DNA of 64,000 nt from Dongia_A sp039808885. Lineage in GTDB: Bacteria > Pseudomonadota > Alphaproteobacteria > Dongiales > Dongiaceae. The DNA lies in the NCBI GenBank assembly GCA_039808885.1, contig JBDHTX010000022.1:1-64000 (forward strand), given 5' to 3'. The notes under the pieces are model-generated. The model did not search any database. It had not been told where the DNA came from and saw only the letters and a list, made by a program, of their open reading frames with translations. Below are positions 53,484 to 62,898 of the stretch, one piece after another. Positions within the stretch are counted from its first letter, which is position 1; the number at the start of each line of letters is the position of its first letter. Position numbers and translations under genes: made by a program.

Positions 53484-56400
53484 ATGGCTGAGATCATCGG
53501 GACGGCGGGCAACGATGTCCTCGCGGGCACCAAACTGGACGACACCATCCACGGGCTGACCGGGGCCGACCAGATGGCCGGCGGCGCCGGCAATGACATC
53601 TATTTCGTCGACGAAGCCGGCGACGTGGTGAGCGAGCTTGCCGGCAAGGGCAAGGAGGACTGGGTCTATTCCTCGGTCTCGACCACCCTCGCGGCCAATG
53701 TCGAGGGCCTGAGCCTGGTCGGCGGTGCCGTCAACGGCACCGGCAATGCGCTTGCCAACACCCTCATCGGCAACACGCTCGGCAACAGGCTGGACGGCGG
53801 CGCGGGCGATGACCTGATCGGCGGCGCCGACGGCAATGACACGCTGATCGGCGGCGCGGGCGACGACTATCTCTATGGCGGGACCGGCGACGACCTGCTG
53901 CAGGGCGGAGCCGGCAACGACACGCTGGACGGCACGAACGGCAATGCGGTCATGCAGGGCGGCGCGGGCAATGACATCTACGCCGTCGACAGCGCCGGCG
54001 ACAAGGTGGTCGAGGCCGCCGGCCAGGGCCGTGACATCGTCAATGCCTCGATTTCCTTCGATCTCAGCCTGTCCGGCGCGAATATCGAGGAGTTGAACCT
54101 CCTCACCGGCCTGAAGCTGAATGCCACCGGCAACGCGCTCGACAACCTGATCCGCGGCAATGCCGCCGCCAACACCATCGATGGCGGGGCAGGAAACGAC
54201 ATCCTGCAAGGCGGCGACGGCGACGACACCCTGATCGGCGGCCTCGGCGACGATCACTTCAGCGGTGGGACCGGCACCAACACCCTGATCGGCGGCAAGG
54301 GCAACGACATCTACGACCTTGCCGGCGTCGGCACCCAGACGATCGTCGAAGAGGCCGACGAGGGCATCGACCTGGTGATCACCGACCATTCGGTCGATCT
54401 CAACCTGGCCGAACTCAAGAACATCGAGAACGCGATGATCTACTCGAGCGCCGGGTGGACGCTGACCGGCAACGCGCTCGCCAACGTGCTGACCGGCGCC
54501 GTCGGCGACGACACCCTGGAGGGCGGCGACGGCAACGACACCCTGGCCGGCGGCTCCGGCAACGACACCCTGACCGGCGGCGCCGGCAAGGACGCGCTCA
54601 GCGGCGGGACCGGCAACGACCTCTACTTCATCGACGCCGACGACACCGTCACGGAGGGCGCCAACCAGGGCATCGATACCATCGTTGCCGATTTCAACTA
54701 CGTCCTCCGCGCCAATTTCGAGGCGCTCGAGCTGACCGGCGCGGCGGTGAGCGGAACCGGCAACACGCTCAACAACGCGATCACCGGCAATGCGCTCGCC
54801 AATACGCTCGACGGCGGCGCCGGCAACGACGATCTGAAGGGCGATTTGGGCAACGACACGCTGTACGGGCGCGACGGCAATGACGCGCTCGACGGCGGCG
54901 ACGGCGACGACGTCATGGCCGGCGGCCTCGGCAACGACAAATATCTCGTCGACAGCGCGGCTGACCAGGTCACCGAGTTGGCCGGCCAGGGCAACGACGA
55001 GGTGCAGGCGCAGGTCTCGGTCAATCTCAACCTGCTCAGCGCCAACGTGGAAATCCTCACCCTGCTGGGGGCGCACGACATCGACGGCCATGGCAATGCG
55101 CTCGCCAACACCATCCACGGCAATGACGGCAAGAACACCCTCTCGGGCGACAAGGGCGACGACACGCTCTACGGGGGCGCCGACGACGACGCCCTGAGCG
55201 GCGATCTCGGCAACGACACGCTCCTCGGCGAAGCCGGGAACGACCAGATCGATGGCGGCGACGGCAACGACTACCTGAACGGCGGCAGCGGCGTGAACCA
55301 GCTTACCGGCGGCAAGGGGGACGACGCCTATGACCTCGGCGACGGCACGGCAATCAACACGGTCGTCGAGCTCGCCGGCCAGGGCACCGACACGATCCTC
55401 AGCAGCGCGACGCTCGATCTTTCCGGCGCCGGCCTGGAGAACATCGAGAATCTCCTCCTGACGGGCGGCGCCGATGTCGATGGCCACGGCAACGCGCTCG
55501 GCAACGTGATCCTCGGCAATGGCGGCAACAACAAGCTGGAAGGCGATCTCGGCAACGACATCCTGATAGGCGGGCTCGGCAACGACATCCTGAAAGGCGG
55601 GCTCGGTGTCGACGTGCTCTATGGCGGCAAGGGCAACGACGAGTACTGGATCCAGGACCTCGGCGACAAGGTGGTGGAGAATGCCGGCGAAGGCACCGAC
55701 ATCGTCCGCACCAGCCTCTCCTCCTATGTCCTCGGCGCCAATGTCGAGCAGCTCGTGCTCATGGCGCTCGCCGGCGGGGCCAGCGGCACCGGCAACAACC
55801 TCGCCAACCGGATCACCGGCAATGACGATTCCAATGTGCTGGACGGCCAGGCCGGGAACGACACGCTTATCGGCAACGATGGCGACGACCGCCTGGTCGG
55901 CGGCGCCGGCAACGACGAGCTGATCGGCGGCAACGGCGCCGACGCCATGATCGGCGGCAACGGCGACGACTTCTATCACGTCGACAGCGCGGCCGACAAA
56001 GTCACCGAGCTTTCCGGCCAAGGCGCCCATGATGCGATCCAGGCGACGATCGACATCAACCTCAACGCCGCCGCCTATGCCAACGTCGAGGACGTCTACC
56101 TGGATGGCGATGACAACCTCAACGCCTATGGCAACGGCGCGGCGAACATCCTGGCCGGCAATGCGGGCGACAACGAGATCGGCGGCGAAGGCGGCAACGA
56201 CCTGCTCACCGGCGGCGACGGCGTCGACACCCTCAGCGGCGGTTCGGGCAATGACATCCTCGACGGCGGTGCGGGCAACGACAATCTCTTCGCCGGCACG
56301 GGCAACGACACCGTGTATGGCGGCGAAGGCGATGACTCGGTGTCCGGCCTCGACGGCAATGACGTGATCGAGGGCAATCAGGGCGGCGACCTTCTCTTCG

Positions 56401-58904
56401 GCGACGGCGGCAACGACAGGCTCTCGGGCGGCGAAGGCGAGGACACGCTCATGGGCGGGTCCGGCGACGACATTCTCGACGGCGGCGCCGGCGACAACAG
56501 CCTGTGGGGCGGATATGGAAACGACGTCTATGTCATCACCACCGGCCTCGATGAAATCCATGAGGATGCCAATGCAGGCATCGACGAGATTCGCGCGGCT
56601 CAGGCCATCAGCATTCTGGCCGGCGGCCTCGGCAACATCGAGAACGTCACCCTGCTCGGCGACACGGACGTCAACGCCACCGGCAACATCCTCAACAACG
56701 TCCTCACCGGCAATGCAGGCAACAACACCCTGAACGGCTGGGACGGCAACGACGTCCTCATCGGCGGCCTCGGCAACGATTTCCTCAAGGGCGGGCTCGG
56801 CAACGACGTGATGATCGGCGGCAAGGGTAACGACCAGTACTATGTCGACAGCGTCAAGGACGTGATCGTGGAGAAGGCCGGCGAAGGCATCGATTCCGTG
56901 GTCAGCACCATCGGCTACACGCTGGGCGCGACGCTGGAATACCTGACCCTGGATTCCGGCGACGACGTGAATGGCACCGGCAACGCGCTCAACAACTTCA
57001 TCACCGGCGGCAGCGGCAAGAACCGCCTCGATGGCGGCGCCGGAAACGACACGCTGGACGGCGACGACGGCGATGATCTGCTGCTGGGCGGCGCCGGAGC
57101 CGACAAGCTCTATGGCCGCGACGGCAAGGATGAGTTGCGCGGCGGCAGCGGCGACGACGTCCTGTTCGGCGAGGGCGGCGACGACCTGCTGCTCGGCGAA
57201 GCCGGCCGCGACATTCTCTTCGGCGGCAATGGCAAGGACGACATGCGCGGCGGCGCCGGCGACGATCTGTACTATGTCGACAATGCCGACGACAAGGTGA
57301 CCGAGCTGGCCGGCCAGGGCAACGACCAGATCAACTCCGAAATCACCTTCGACCTTGCCGTCGGCGGCGCCAATGTCGAGAGCCTGGCGCTGACCGCCGC
57401 CGGCAAGCTGAACGGCTACGGCAATAGTCTAGGCAATGCCATTTTCGGCAATGACGAGGACAACACGCTGGATGGGCGCGCCGGCAACGATTACCTGCAG
57501 GGCGGGGGCGGCAAGGACAGCCTCACCGGCGGCGCGGGCGACGACCAGCTGCTCGGCCAGGACGGCGACGACACGCTGGACGGCGGCATCGGCAATGACC
57601 GCCTGGTCGGCGGCGCCGGGGCCGACACCCTTGCCGGCGGCGCCGGCAACGACACCTATGAGCTGTCCGACGCGCTGGACACGGTCACCGAAAACCTCGG
57701 CGAGGGCATCGACACGGTCATCGCGAATGCCAGCTATAACCTGGGCGCCAATGTCGAGAATCTGACCTTTCAGGGCACGGGCGCCTACGAAGGCGTCGGC
57801 AACGATCTCGCCAACGTCATCATTGGCGGCTCCGGTCCCGATGTCCTGCGCGGCGAGGGCGGCAACGACACGCTGTTCGGCAACTCCGGGAACGACACCC
57901 TCAATGGCGGCGCCGGCAACGACGCGATGACCGGTGGCGCCGGAGACGACACCTATTACGTCGACAGCACCAGCGACAAGGTGATCGAGGCCGCCAATCA
58001 GGGCTCCGACTGGGTCTGGGCCTACCTGACCAGCTACACCCTCGGCGCCAATGTCGAGCATCTGCACTTCCTCAATGCCGCCGGAGCCACGGGCACGGGC
58101 AACGCCCTCAACAACTCCATCGTCGGCAATGTCGGCAACGACGTGCTGAGCGGCCTGGCGGGAGACGACGGGCTCAGCGGCGGCGACGGCAGCGACACGC
58201 TGATCGGCGGCGCCGGCGCCGATACCATGAACGGTGGCGCCGGCGCCGATACCATGAACGGTGGCGTCGGCAACGACCAATACTACGTGGACAATGTTGG
58301 CGACATCGTCCAGGAGGCCGCCAATGCCGGCCTCGACACCGTGCATACCAGCATCGACTACACGCTCGGGAAATACGTCGAGAATGGCGAGGCCACCGTC
58401 AACACCGGCGTCAGCCTGACCGGCAACGACCTCAACAACGTGCTGATCGGCCACGACGGCGCCGATACGCTGGACGGCGGCAAGGGCGCCGACCTGCTGC
58501 TGGGCGGGTTCGGGGACGACACCCTCAAGGGCGGCGACGGGAACGACACGCTGGAGGGCAATCTCGGCGCCGACGTCCTCAATGGCGGGGCCGGCAATGA
58601 CCTGTTCCTCTACCGCCTCGAGGTGCAGGGCGATCTCCCCGATCTCGGCGGCGATACGATCCAGGGCTTCGAGGTCGGCAAGGACAAGATCGACATCCTC
58701 GATCTGTTCAACGACTTCGAAATCGGCGGCGACATCGCCATCTCCGGCGGCTTCTTCGCGCTGGAAGTGGTCGGCGGCGACACGCTGCTGAAATTCGACA
58801 AGGACGGCGGCGCCGACAGCTTCGTCACGCTGGCGACCTTGCAGGGCGTCACCACGGCGACGCTCGCCGACCTGATCATGCCGCAGCCCGGGATTCCGGA
58901 CTAA
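53484..58904 (+). CDS. Giant RTX calcium-binding repeat protein
   Basis: Exported protein of 1806 aa made almost entirely of RTX material. Fourteen blocks of about 125 residues each pair a D-x-Y-x-V-D...VTELAGQGxD beta segment with runs of GGxGxDxLx nonapeptides that bind calcium. It starts with AEIIGTAGNDVLAGT and has no classical signal peptide. The last ~80 residues (GFEVGKDKIDILDLFNDFEIGGDIAISGGFF to LADLIMPQPG) resemble a type I secretion signal. No enzymatic or adhesin domain is seen; it may be a surface-layer or matrix protein. The start follows AAGGAGAG. No type I secretion genes lie in the window. Confidence 0.93.
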   Translation: MAEIIGTAGNDVLAGTKLDDTIHGLTGADQMAGGAGNDIYFVDEAGDVVSELAGKGKEDWVYSSVSTTLAANVEGLSLVGGAVNGTGNALANTLIGNTLGNRLDGGAGDDLIGGADGNDTLIGGAGDDYLYGGTGDDLLQGGAGNDTLDGTNGNAVMQGGAGNDIYAVDSAGDKVVEAAGQGRDIVNASISFDLSLSGANIEELNLLTGLKLNATGNALDNLIRGNAAANTIDGGAGNDILQGGDGDDTLIGGLGDDHFSGGTGTNTLIGGKGNDIYDLAGVGTQTIVEEADEGIDLVITDHSVDLNLAELKNIENAMIYSSAGWTLTGNALANVLTGAVGDDTLEGGDGNDTLAGGSGNDTLTGGAGKDALSGGTGNDLYFIDADDTVTEGANQGIDTIVADFNYVLRANFEALELTGAAVSGTGNTLNNAITGNALANTLDGGAGNDDLKGDLGNDTLYGRDGNDALDGGDGDDVMAGGLGNDKYLVDSAADQVTELAGQGNDEVQAQVSVNLNLLSANVEILTLLGAHDIDGHGNALANTIHGNDGKNTLSGDKGDDTLYGGADDDALSGDLGNDTLLGEAGNDQIDGGDGNDYLNGGSGVNQLTGGKGDDAYDLGDGTAINTVVELAGQGTDTILSSATLDLSGAGLENIENLLLTGGADVDGHGNALGNVILGNGGNNKLEGDLGNDILIGGLGNDILKGGLGVDVLYGGKGNDEYWIQDLGDKVVENAGEGTDIVRTSLSSYVLGANVEQLVLMALAGGASGTGNNLANRITGNDDSNVLDGQAGNDTLIGNDGDDRLVGGAGNDELIGGNGADAMIGGNGDDFYHVDSAADKVTELSGQGAHDAIQATIDINLNAAAYANVEDVYLDGDDNLNAYGNGAANILAGNAGDNEIGGEGGNDLLTGGDGVDTLSGGSGNDILDGGAGNDNLFAGTGNDTVYGGEGDDSVSGLDGNDVIEGNQGGDLLFGDGGNDRLSGGEGEDTLMGGSGDDILDGGAGDNSLWGGYGNDVYVITTGLDEIHEDANAGIDEIRAAQAISILAGGLGNIENVTLLGDTDVNATGNILNNVLTGNAGNNTLNGWDGNDVLIGGLGNDFLKGGLGNDVMIGGKGNDQYYVDSVKDVIVEKAGEGIDSVVSTIGYTLGATLEYLTLDSGDDVNGTGNALNNFITGGSGKNRLDGGAGNDTLDGDDGDDLLLGGAGADKLYGRDGKDELRGGSGDDVLFGEGGDDLLLGEAGRDILFGGNGKDDMRGGAGDDLYYVDNADDKVTELAGQGNDQINSEITFDLAVGGANVESLALTAAGKLNGYGNSLGNAIFGNDEDNTLDGRAGNDYLQGGGGKDSLTGGAGDDQLLGQDGDDTLDGGIGNDRLVGGAGADTLAGGAGNDTYELSDALDTVTENLGEGIDTVIANASYNLGANVENLTFQGTGAYEGVGNDLANVIIGGSGPDVLRGEGGNDTLFGNSGNDTLNGGAGNDAMTGGAGDDTYYVDSTSDKVIEAANQGSDWVWAYLTSYTLGANVEHLHFLNAAGATGTGNALNNSIVGNVGNDVLSGLAGDDGLSGGDGSDTLIGGAGADTMNGGAGADTMNGGVGNDQYYVDNVGDIVQEAANAGLDTVHTSIDYTLGKYVENGEATVNTGVSLTGNDLNNVLIGHDGADTLDGGKGADLLLGGFGDDTLKGGDGNDTLEGNLGADVLNGGAGNDLFLYRLEVQGDLPDLGGDTIQGFEVGKDKIDILDLFNDFEIGGDIAISGGFFALEVVGGDTLLKFDKDGGADSFVTLATLQGVTTATLADLIMPQPGIPD
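58209..58262 (+). repeat. Perfect 27-bp tandem duplication in the RTX gene
   Basis: Two adjacent identical 27-base units (58209-58235 and 58236-58262), each encoding GAGADTMNG in frame. Every other repeat in the gene is degenerate at DNA level, so this is a recent in-frame gain of one calcium-binding nonapeptide. Confidence 0.9.
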
Positions 58905-58916
58905 GCCGCGGCGTGG

Positions 58917-58956
58917 GGGGCGTCCGCATGCGCAGATGCGGACGCCCCTTTTCTTC
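58917..58956. terminator. Strong terminator between RTX and argF-like genes
   Basis: A perfect 13-base stem (GGGGCGTCCGCAT with ATGCGGACGCCCC) around a 6-base loop, followed by TTTTCTTCTC. It lies 13 bases after the RTX stop and three bases before the stop of the convergent carbamoyltransferase gene, so it may serve as a bidirectional block. Confidence 0.92.
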
Positions 58957-58958
58957 TC

Positions 58959-59933
58959 TCAGACCGTTGCCACCATCACCGCCTTGATGGTGTGCAGCCG
59001 GTTCTCGGCCTGGTCGATGGCGCGGCTCAAGGGACCCTCGAAGACCTCGTCGGTCACCTCCAGCGCCGTCGGGTTCTTGCGCGCGAAGCTGGTGTCGAAA
59101 TTGTGCTGCGCCGGCATGCAATGCAGGAAGATGGCGCTGGGATTCTCGGTCATCGCCATCGCCTCGCGCGTGATGCGGTAGGGCTGGAAGTCGCGCGCCA
59201 TCGCCTCGATGTCGTATTCGCCTTCCATCGGCACCCACATGTCGGAATAGACCGCGTCGGCGCCCTGCAGCCCCTCGCGCAGATCGTTGGTGACCAGGAT
59301 GCGCGCCTGGTTGCGCGGGCTCCAGCCGAGCAGGCGATCGACCAGGCTCGGCTCCGGCTCGTGGCCCGGCGGCGTCACGACGCGCAGCTCCAGCCCGACC
59401 TTGGCCGCCGCCACCATCAGCGAGGTGATGACGTTCGCCTTGCCCTCGCCGATATAGGCCATCTTGCCGCCGGAGAGCGGAATCCCGTTCTCCTGCAGCG
59501 TCATCAGGTCGGCCAGCGCCTGGGTCGGATGATGCTGTTCGCTGAGCGCGTTCCACACCGGAACGCCGGCATGTTCCGCCAACTCCTCGATCAGGCGGTT
59601 GTCATAGGCGCGGATGGCGATGCCGTCGAACATGCGCCCCAGCACGCGGGCGATGTCCTTGACGCTCTCGCCGTGGCCGAAGCGGATCTCCTCCTTGGCG
59701 ATGACCTGGGCGTTGGCCCCCTCGTCCGCGGCGGCGACGGCGAAAGCCGCGCGCGTGCGGCAGCTGGGGCGCAGGAAGATGAGGCAGAAATTGCGGTTCA
59801 GCAGCGCGCGCGGGAAAATGCGCTGCTGCTTCTTGCGCTTCAACTCGAGCGACTGCGCGATGATGGCCTCGATCTGCTCGGAGGAAAACTCTTCAAGCGT
59901 GACGAGGCTCATGCCTTTCATGGAATTGGACAT
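58959..59933 (-). CDS. argF: Ornithine carbamoyltransferase
   Basis: Arginine biosynthesis enzyme (324 aa) making citrulline from ornithine and carbamoyl phosphate. Carbamoyl-phosphate motif FLRPSCRTRAAFAVAA (S-C-R-T-R, where S-T-R-T-R is usual), second motif SEQHHPTQALADLMTL, and ornithine loop HCMPAQHNFDTSF (HCLP in most) are present. The Ser-Cys and Met variants are mild departures. Putrescine or another carbamoyltransferase remains possible. ATG at 59933 is preferred, preceded by GGGGAGTTCCGATG-type sequence. Confidence 0.87.
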   Translation of the reverse strand: MSNSMKGMSLVTLEEFSSEQIEAIIAQSLELKRKKQQRIFPRALLNRNFCLIFLRPSCRTRAAFAVAAADEGANAQVIAKEEIRFGHGESVKDIARVLGRMFDGIAIRAYDNRLIEELAEHAGVPVWNALSEQHHPTQALADLMTLQENGIPLSGGKMAYIGEGKANVITSLMVAAAKVGLELRVVTPPGHEPEPSLVDRLLGWSPRNQARILVTNDLREGLQGADAVYSDMWVPMEGEYDIEAMARDFQPYRITREAMAMTENPSAIFLHCMPAQHNFDTSFARKNPTALEVTDEVFEGPLSRAIDQAENRLHTIKAVMVATV

Positions 59934-60221
59934 CGGAACTCCCCGGAAATTGAGGTGCGGATTGCAACAGGAGCGAGGCGGGCTCGCGGACTTCAACGGC
60001 GATGTTCAGTAGCCGGGGAATGTTGCCACAATTCGCGCGCGCGCAAAGACGGTGCGAATGCCGCAATGCAACGATTCCGCGCGATCGATTGACCTATACA
60101 CCTGGATGCCAAACGGCGCGGAATGTCGGCAGGACCGAACAGTCACTCTGCCATGCACATCTGTGGAAAACCGCGCATCATGTGACGCGATGTCACCGCA
60201 GGGCGCGGATCCTGTCGCGGA

Positions 60222-61571
60222 TCAGGCGGCGGCCTGCACCGCGGCGACGATCTCGGCGACGACGCGATTGACCAGCGCCTCGTCCTCGCCCTCGCCCATC
60301 ACGCGGATCACCGGCTCGGTGCCGGACTTGCGGATCAGCAGCCGGCCCTTGCCGTTGAGCGCCGCCTCGCCGGAGGCGATGGCCTGCTTCACCTGCGGGT
60401 TGTCGAGCGGCTGCGCCGCGGCGGTGAAACGCACGCTTTTCAGGATCTGCGGCAGCGGCTCGAAGACGCGGCCGATCTCGCTCAGCGGCCGCCGTTTTTC
60501 CGCCAGCAGCGCCAGCACCTGGAGCGCCGCCAGCAGACCGTCGCCGGTGGTGGCGAAATCGCTGAGGATGATGTGGCCGGATTGCTCGCCGCCGAGGTTG
60601 CAGCCGGTCCTGCGCATCTCCTCCAGCACATAGCGGTCGCCCACCGCCGCGCGCCACAGCTTCAGGCCGAGGCTGCCCAGCTTGCGCTCGAGGCCGAGAT
60701 TGGACATCACGGTGGCGCAGATGCCGCCGCCTTTCAGCAGCCCGGCCTGGTGCCAGGATTGCGCGATGGCGCCCATCAGCTGGTCGCCGTCCAGCACCTG
60801 GCCCTTCTCGTCGGCGACGATCAGGCGGTCGGCGTCGCCGTCCAGCGCGATGCCGAGATCGGCGCCATGCGCCACCACCTGGCTCTGCATGGTCTGCGGA
60901 TGCACCGCGCCGCATTGCCTGTTGATGTTGGTGCCGTTGGGCTCGCAGGCGACCGCGACGACCTCGGCGCCGAGTTCCCACAGCACCGTCGGCGCCACCT
61001 TGTAGGCGGCGCCATGGGCGCAATCGACGACGATCTTCAACCCCTCCAGGCTGCGGCCCTTCGGGAAAGCGGATTTCACGAACTCGATGTAGCGGCCGGG
61101 CGCGTCGTCGATGCGCTTGGCGCGACCGAGCTCGGCGGAGGGCGACAGCGACTTGCCGAAATCGTTCTCCGCCATGCGGCGCTCGATCTCCGCCTCGATG
61201 GCATCCGAGAGCTTGTAGCCGTCCGGGCCGAACAGCTTGATGCCGTTGTCCTCATACGGATTGTGCGAAGCCGAGATCATGACCCCGAGATCGCCGCGCA
61301 TGACCCGGGTCAGCATGGCGATGGCGGGCGTGGGCAGCGGGCCGAGCAGCATCACGTCCATGCCCATGGACAGGAATCCGGAGGTCAGCGCCGTCTCCAG
61401 CATGTAGCCGGAGAGCCGCGTGTCCTTGCCGATGATGACCCGGTGCCGGTGGTCGCCGCGGCGGAAATGCGCGCCCGCGGCCAGCGCCAGGGTCAACGCC
61501 GTCGCCGCCGTGATCGGCTCGCTATTGGCCTGGCCCCTGACCCCGTCGGTCCCGAACAGCTTGCGCGGCAT
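60222..61571 (-). CDS. glmM: Phosphoglucosamine mutase
   Basis: Cell-wall precursor enzyme (449 aa) interconverting glucosamine-6-phosphate and glucosamine-1-phosphate. FGTDGVRGQANSEPIT at the start, the catalytic phospho-Ser in VMISASHNPYEDNGIKLFG, the metal loop ALDGDADRLIVADEKG, the sugar loop GGEQSGHIIL and the phosphate loop RKSGTEPVIRVMGEG are all present. Length is standard. The 288-base gap to argF (59934-60221) shows no gene. Confidence 0.96.
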   Translation of the reverse strand: MPRKLFGTDGVRGQANSEPITAATALTLALAAGAHFRRGDHRHRVIIGKDTRLSGYMLETALTSGFLSMGMDVMLLGPLPTPAIAMLTRVMRGDLGVMISASHNPYEDNGIKLFGPDGYKLSDAIEAEIERRMAENDFGKSLSPSAELGRAKRIDDAPGRYIEFVKSAFPKGRSLEGLKIVVDCAHGAAYKVAPTVLWELGAEVVAVACEPNGTNINRQCGAVHPQTMQSQVVAHGADLGIALDGDADRLIVADEKGQVLDGDQLMGAIAQSWHQAGLLKGGGICATVMSNLGLERKLGSLGLKLWRAAVGDRYVLEEMRRTGCNLGGEQSGHIILSDFATTGDGLLAALQVLALLAEKRRPLSEIGRVFEPLPQILKSVRFTAAAQPLDNPQVKQAIASGEAALNGKGRLLIRKSGTEPVIRVMGEGEDEALVNRVVAEIVAAVQAAA

Positions 61572-61800
61572 GTGAAGTGGTTAACCCCCGGGAGAATCCG
61601 TCACCATTTTGTCGCAGAATGTTATGGCGGAAATGGGGCGCGGTGGGAAGTCCGGCGGAGAGGCGGCACAGCCCCCTCTCCGGATTGCGCTGCCAACAGC
61701 AAGGGCGATAGGTTCGGAGTTGTGTGTTTGACCGGATGGGCCGTCGGATATTGGGTGAACTCCACTATCAAGTCGCTGGAATTTCGATAGGATTCATTGG

Positions 61801-62151
61801 ATGAAGCTCAAACAGATAGACGACGTTATCATTGTACGTCACTTGGCGCTCCGGAATTCCGATGTCGGTGTAGTTGTCAAGATCGGCCGTCCCGCGAAAT
61901 TTCCCGATGACGGCGGCTACTATTGCCCATATCAGTTTCTCGGCCTTGGGGACGAGCGCGTCAGATATGCTGGCGGCGCCGACGAACTCCAGTCCGTTAT
62001 TTTGGCGCTCAAGAAGATCGGAATAGAACTCTATACCAGCGCCGAGTACCGGTGCGGCCGGCTCTATTGGCTTGAGCAAGACAACAAGGACTTAGGCTTT
62101 CCGCTCCCTGACGGGGTTACATTGGAAGATCTGATATCCAGGTCTGAATAA
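61801..62151 (+). CDS. Small DUF6968-like protein
   Basis: Protein of 116 aa: MKLKQIDDVIIVRHLAL, VVVKIGRPAKFPDDGGYYCPYQFLG, then SVILALKKIGIELYTSAEYRCGRLYWLEQ and GFPLPDG near the end. The layout (beta-rich core with L-x-L-x-x-I-G-x-x-L-Y helix and GFP-L-P tail) fits DUF6968, a family of unknown function often beside toxin or secretion-linked loci. Base composition is lower in G+C than both neighbours, suggesting transfer. The preceding 229 bases (61572-61800) hold no gene. Confidence 0.7.
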   Translation: MKLKQIDDVIIVRHLALRNSDVGVVVKIGRPAKFPDDGGYYCPYQFLGLGDERVRYAGGADELQSVILALKKIGIELYTSAEYRCGRLYWLEQDNKDLGFPLPDGVTLEDLISRSE

Positions 62152-62191
62152 CATCGCCCCCGACGTCTCCATCATCGGATACACTCTCTGC

Positions 62192-62815
62192 ATGCTCCAA
62201 GTCTTCGGCCGAACCCGCTCCATCAACGTGCGCAAGGTGCTGTGGACTTGTGACGAGATCGGCGTCGCCTATGAGCATGCCGAGCTGCCGCCGGGCGTCG
62301 CGTCGCTGCGCGATCCGGCCTATCTCGCGCTCAACCCCAACGGCCTGATCCCGGTCATCCGCGACGGCGATTTCGTGCTGTGGGAATCGAACGCGATCTG
62401 CCGCTATCTGGCGGCGCAGCACGGACGGACCGATCTGCTGCCGGCCGAGCCGGCCGCGCGCGCCCTGGTCGAGCAATGGATGGACTGGCAGGTGACCGAG
62501 CTCAACGGCGCCTGGGCCTATGCCTTCCTGGCGCTGGCGCGCAAGGACCCGGCCTATGCCGACCCGCAGCAGATCGCGGCCAGCGCGGCGGCCTGGAACC
62601 GGCAGATGGGCATCCTGGACGCGCAGCTGCGGAAGACGGGCGCTCATGCGGCGGGCGCGACCTTCACCCTGGCCGACATCGTCGTCGGCCTCTCCGTCCA
62701 TCGCTGGCTGTCGACGCCGATCGCGCAGGCGGATTGCCCCGCCGTCGTCGCCTATTGCCAGCGGCTGCGGTCCCGCCCTGCCTTCGGCCCGCATGCGCGC
62801 GCGGAAGTTCCATGA
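62192..62815 (+). CDS. Glutathione S-transferase
   Basis: Cytosolic GST (207 aa). The N-terminal thioredoxin-like domain has LQVFGRTRSINVRKVLWTCDEIG, cis-Pro region NGLIPVIRDGDFVLWESNAICRYLAAQ (glutathione-binding ES pair), and the C-terminal helical domain has AGATFTLADIVVGLSVHRWL. It conjugates or reduces small electrophiles using glutathione; which substrate is not known. Its stop codon lies within a perfect 16-base palindrome that runs toward the amidohydrolase gene. Confidence 0.9.
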   Translation: MLQVFGRTRSINVRKVLWTCDEIGVAYEHAELPPGVASLRDPAYLALNPNGLIPVIRDGDFVLWESNAICRYLAAQHGRTDLLPAEPAARALVEQWMDWQVTELNGAWAYAFLALARKDPAYADPQQIAASAAAWNRQMGILDAQLRKTGAHAAGATFTLADIVVGLSVHRWLSTPIAQADCPAVVAYCQRLRSRPAFGPHARAEVP

Positions 62816-62827
62816 ACGATCGTTCAT
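62812..62827. promoter_or_regulatory. Perfect 16-bp palindrome before amidohydrolase gene
   Basis: ATGAACGATCGTTCAT, overlapping the GST stop codon and ending 71 bases before the amidohydrolase start. Its size and symmetry suit a TetR-family operator; no regulator gene is visible in the window. Confidence 0.5.
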
Positions 62828-62898
62828 AGAGATTGACTCGCGACTTCCCCCTCGCTCAATCTGTCGCCGGCCGTCGCGCAAAGGGGGAGCAAGGCAGG

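Noticed and set aside
50772..56561. Very long open frame on the minus strand, about 1930 codons
   Set aside because: It is antisense to the CHASE2 kinase and RTX genes; G/C third positions and repeats keep stops away. The translation is low-complexity and matches no family, while the plus-strand products are clear.
53600..58600. Repeated short units suggesting a CRISPR array or minisatellite
   Set aside because: The units are in-frame, variable and encode the RTX nonapeptide; there is no constant repeat with unique spacers.
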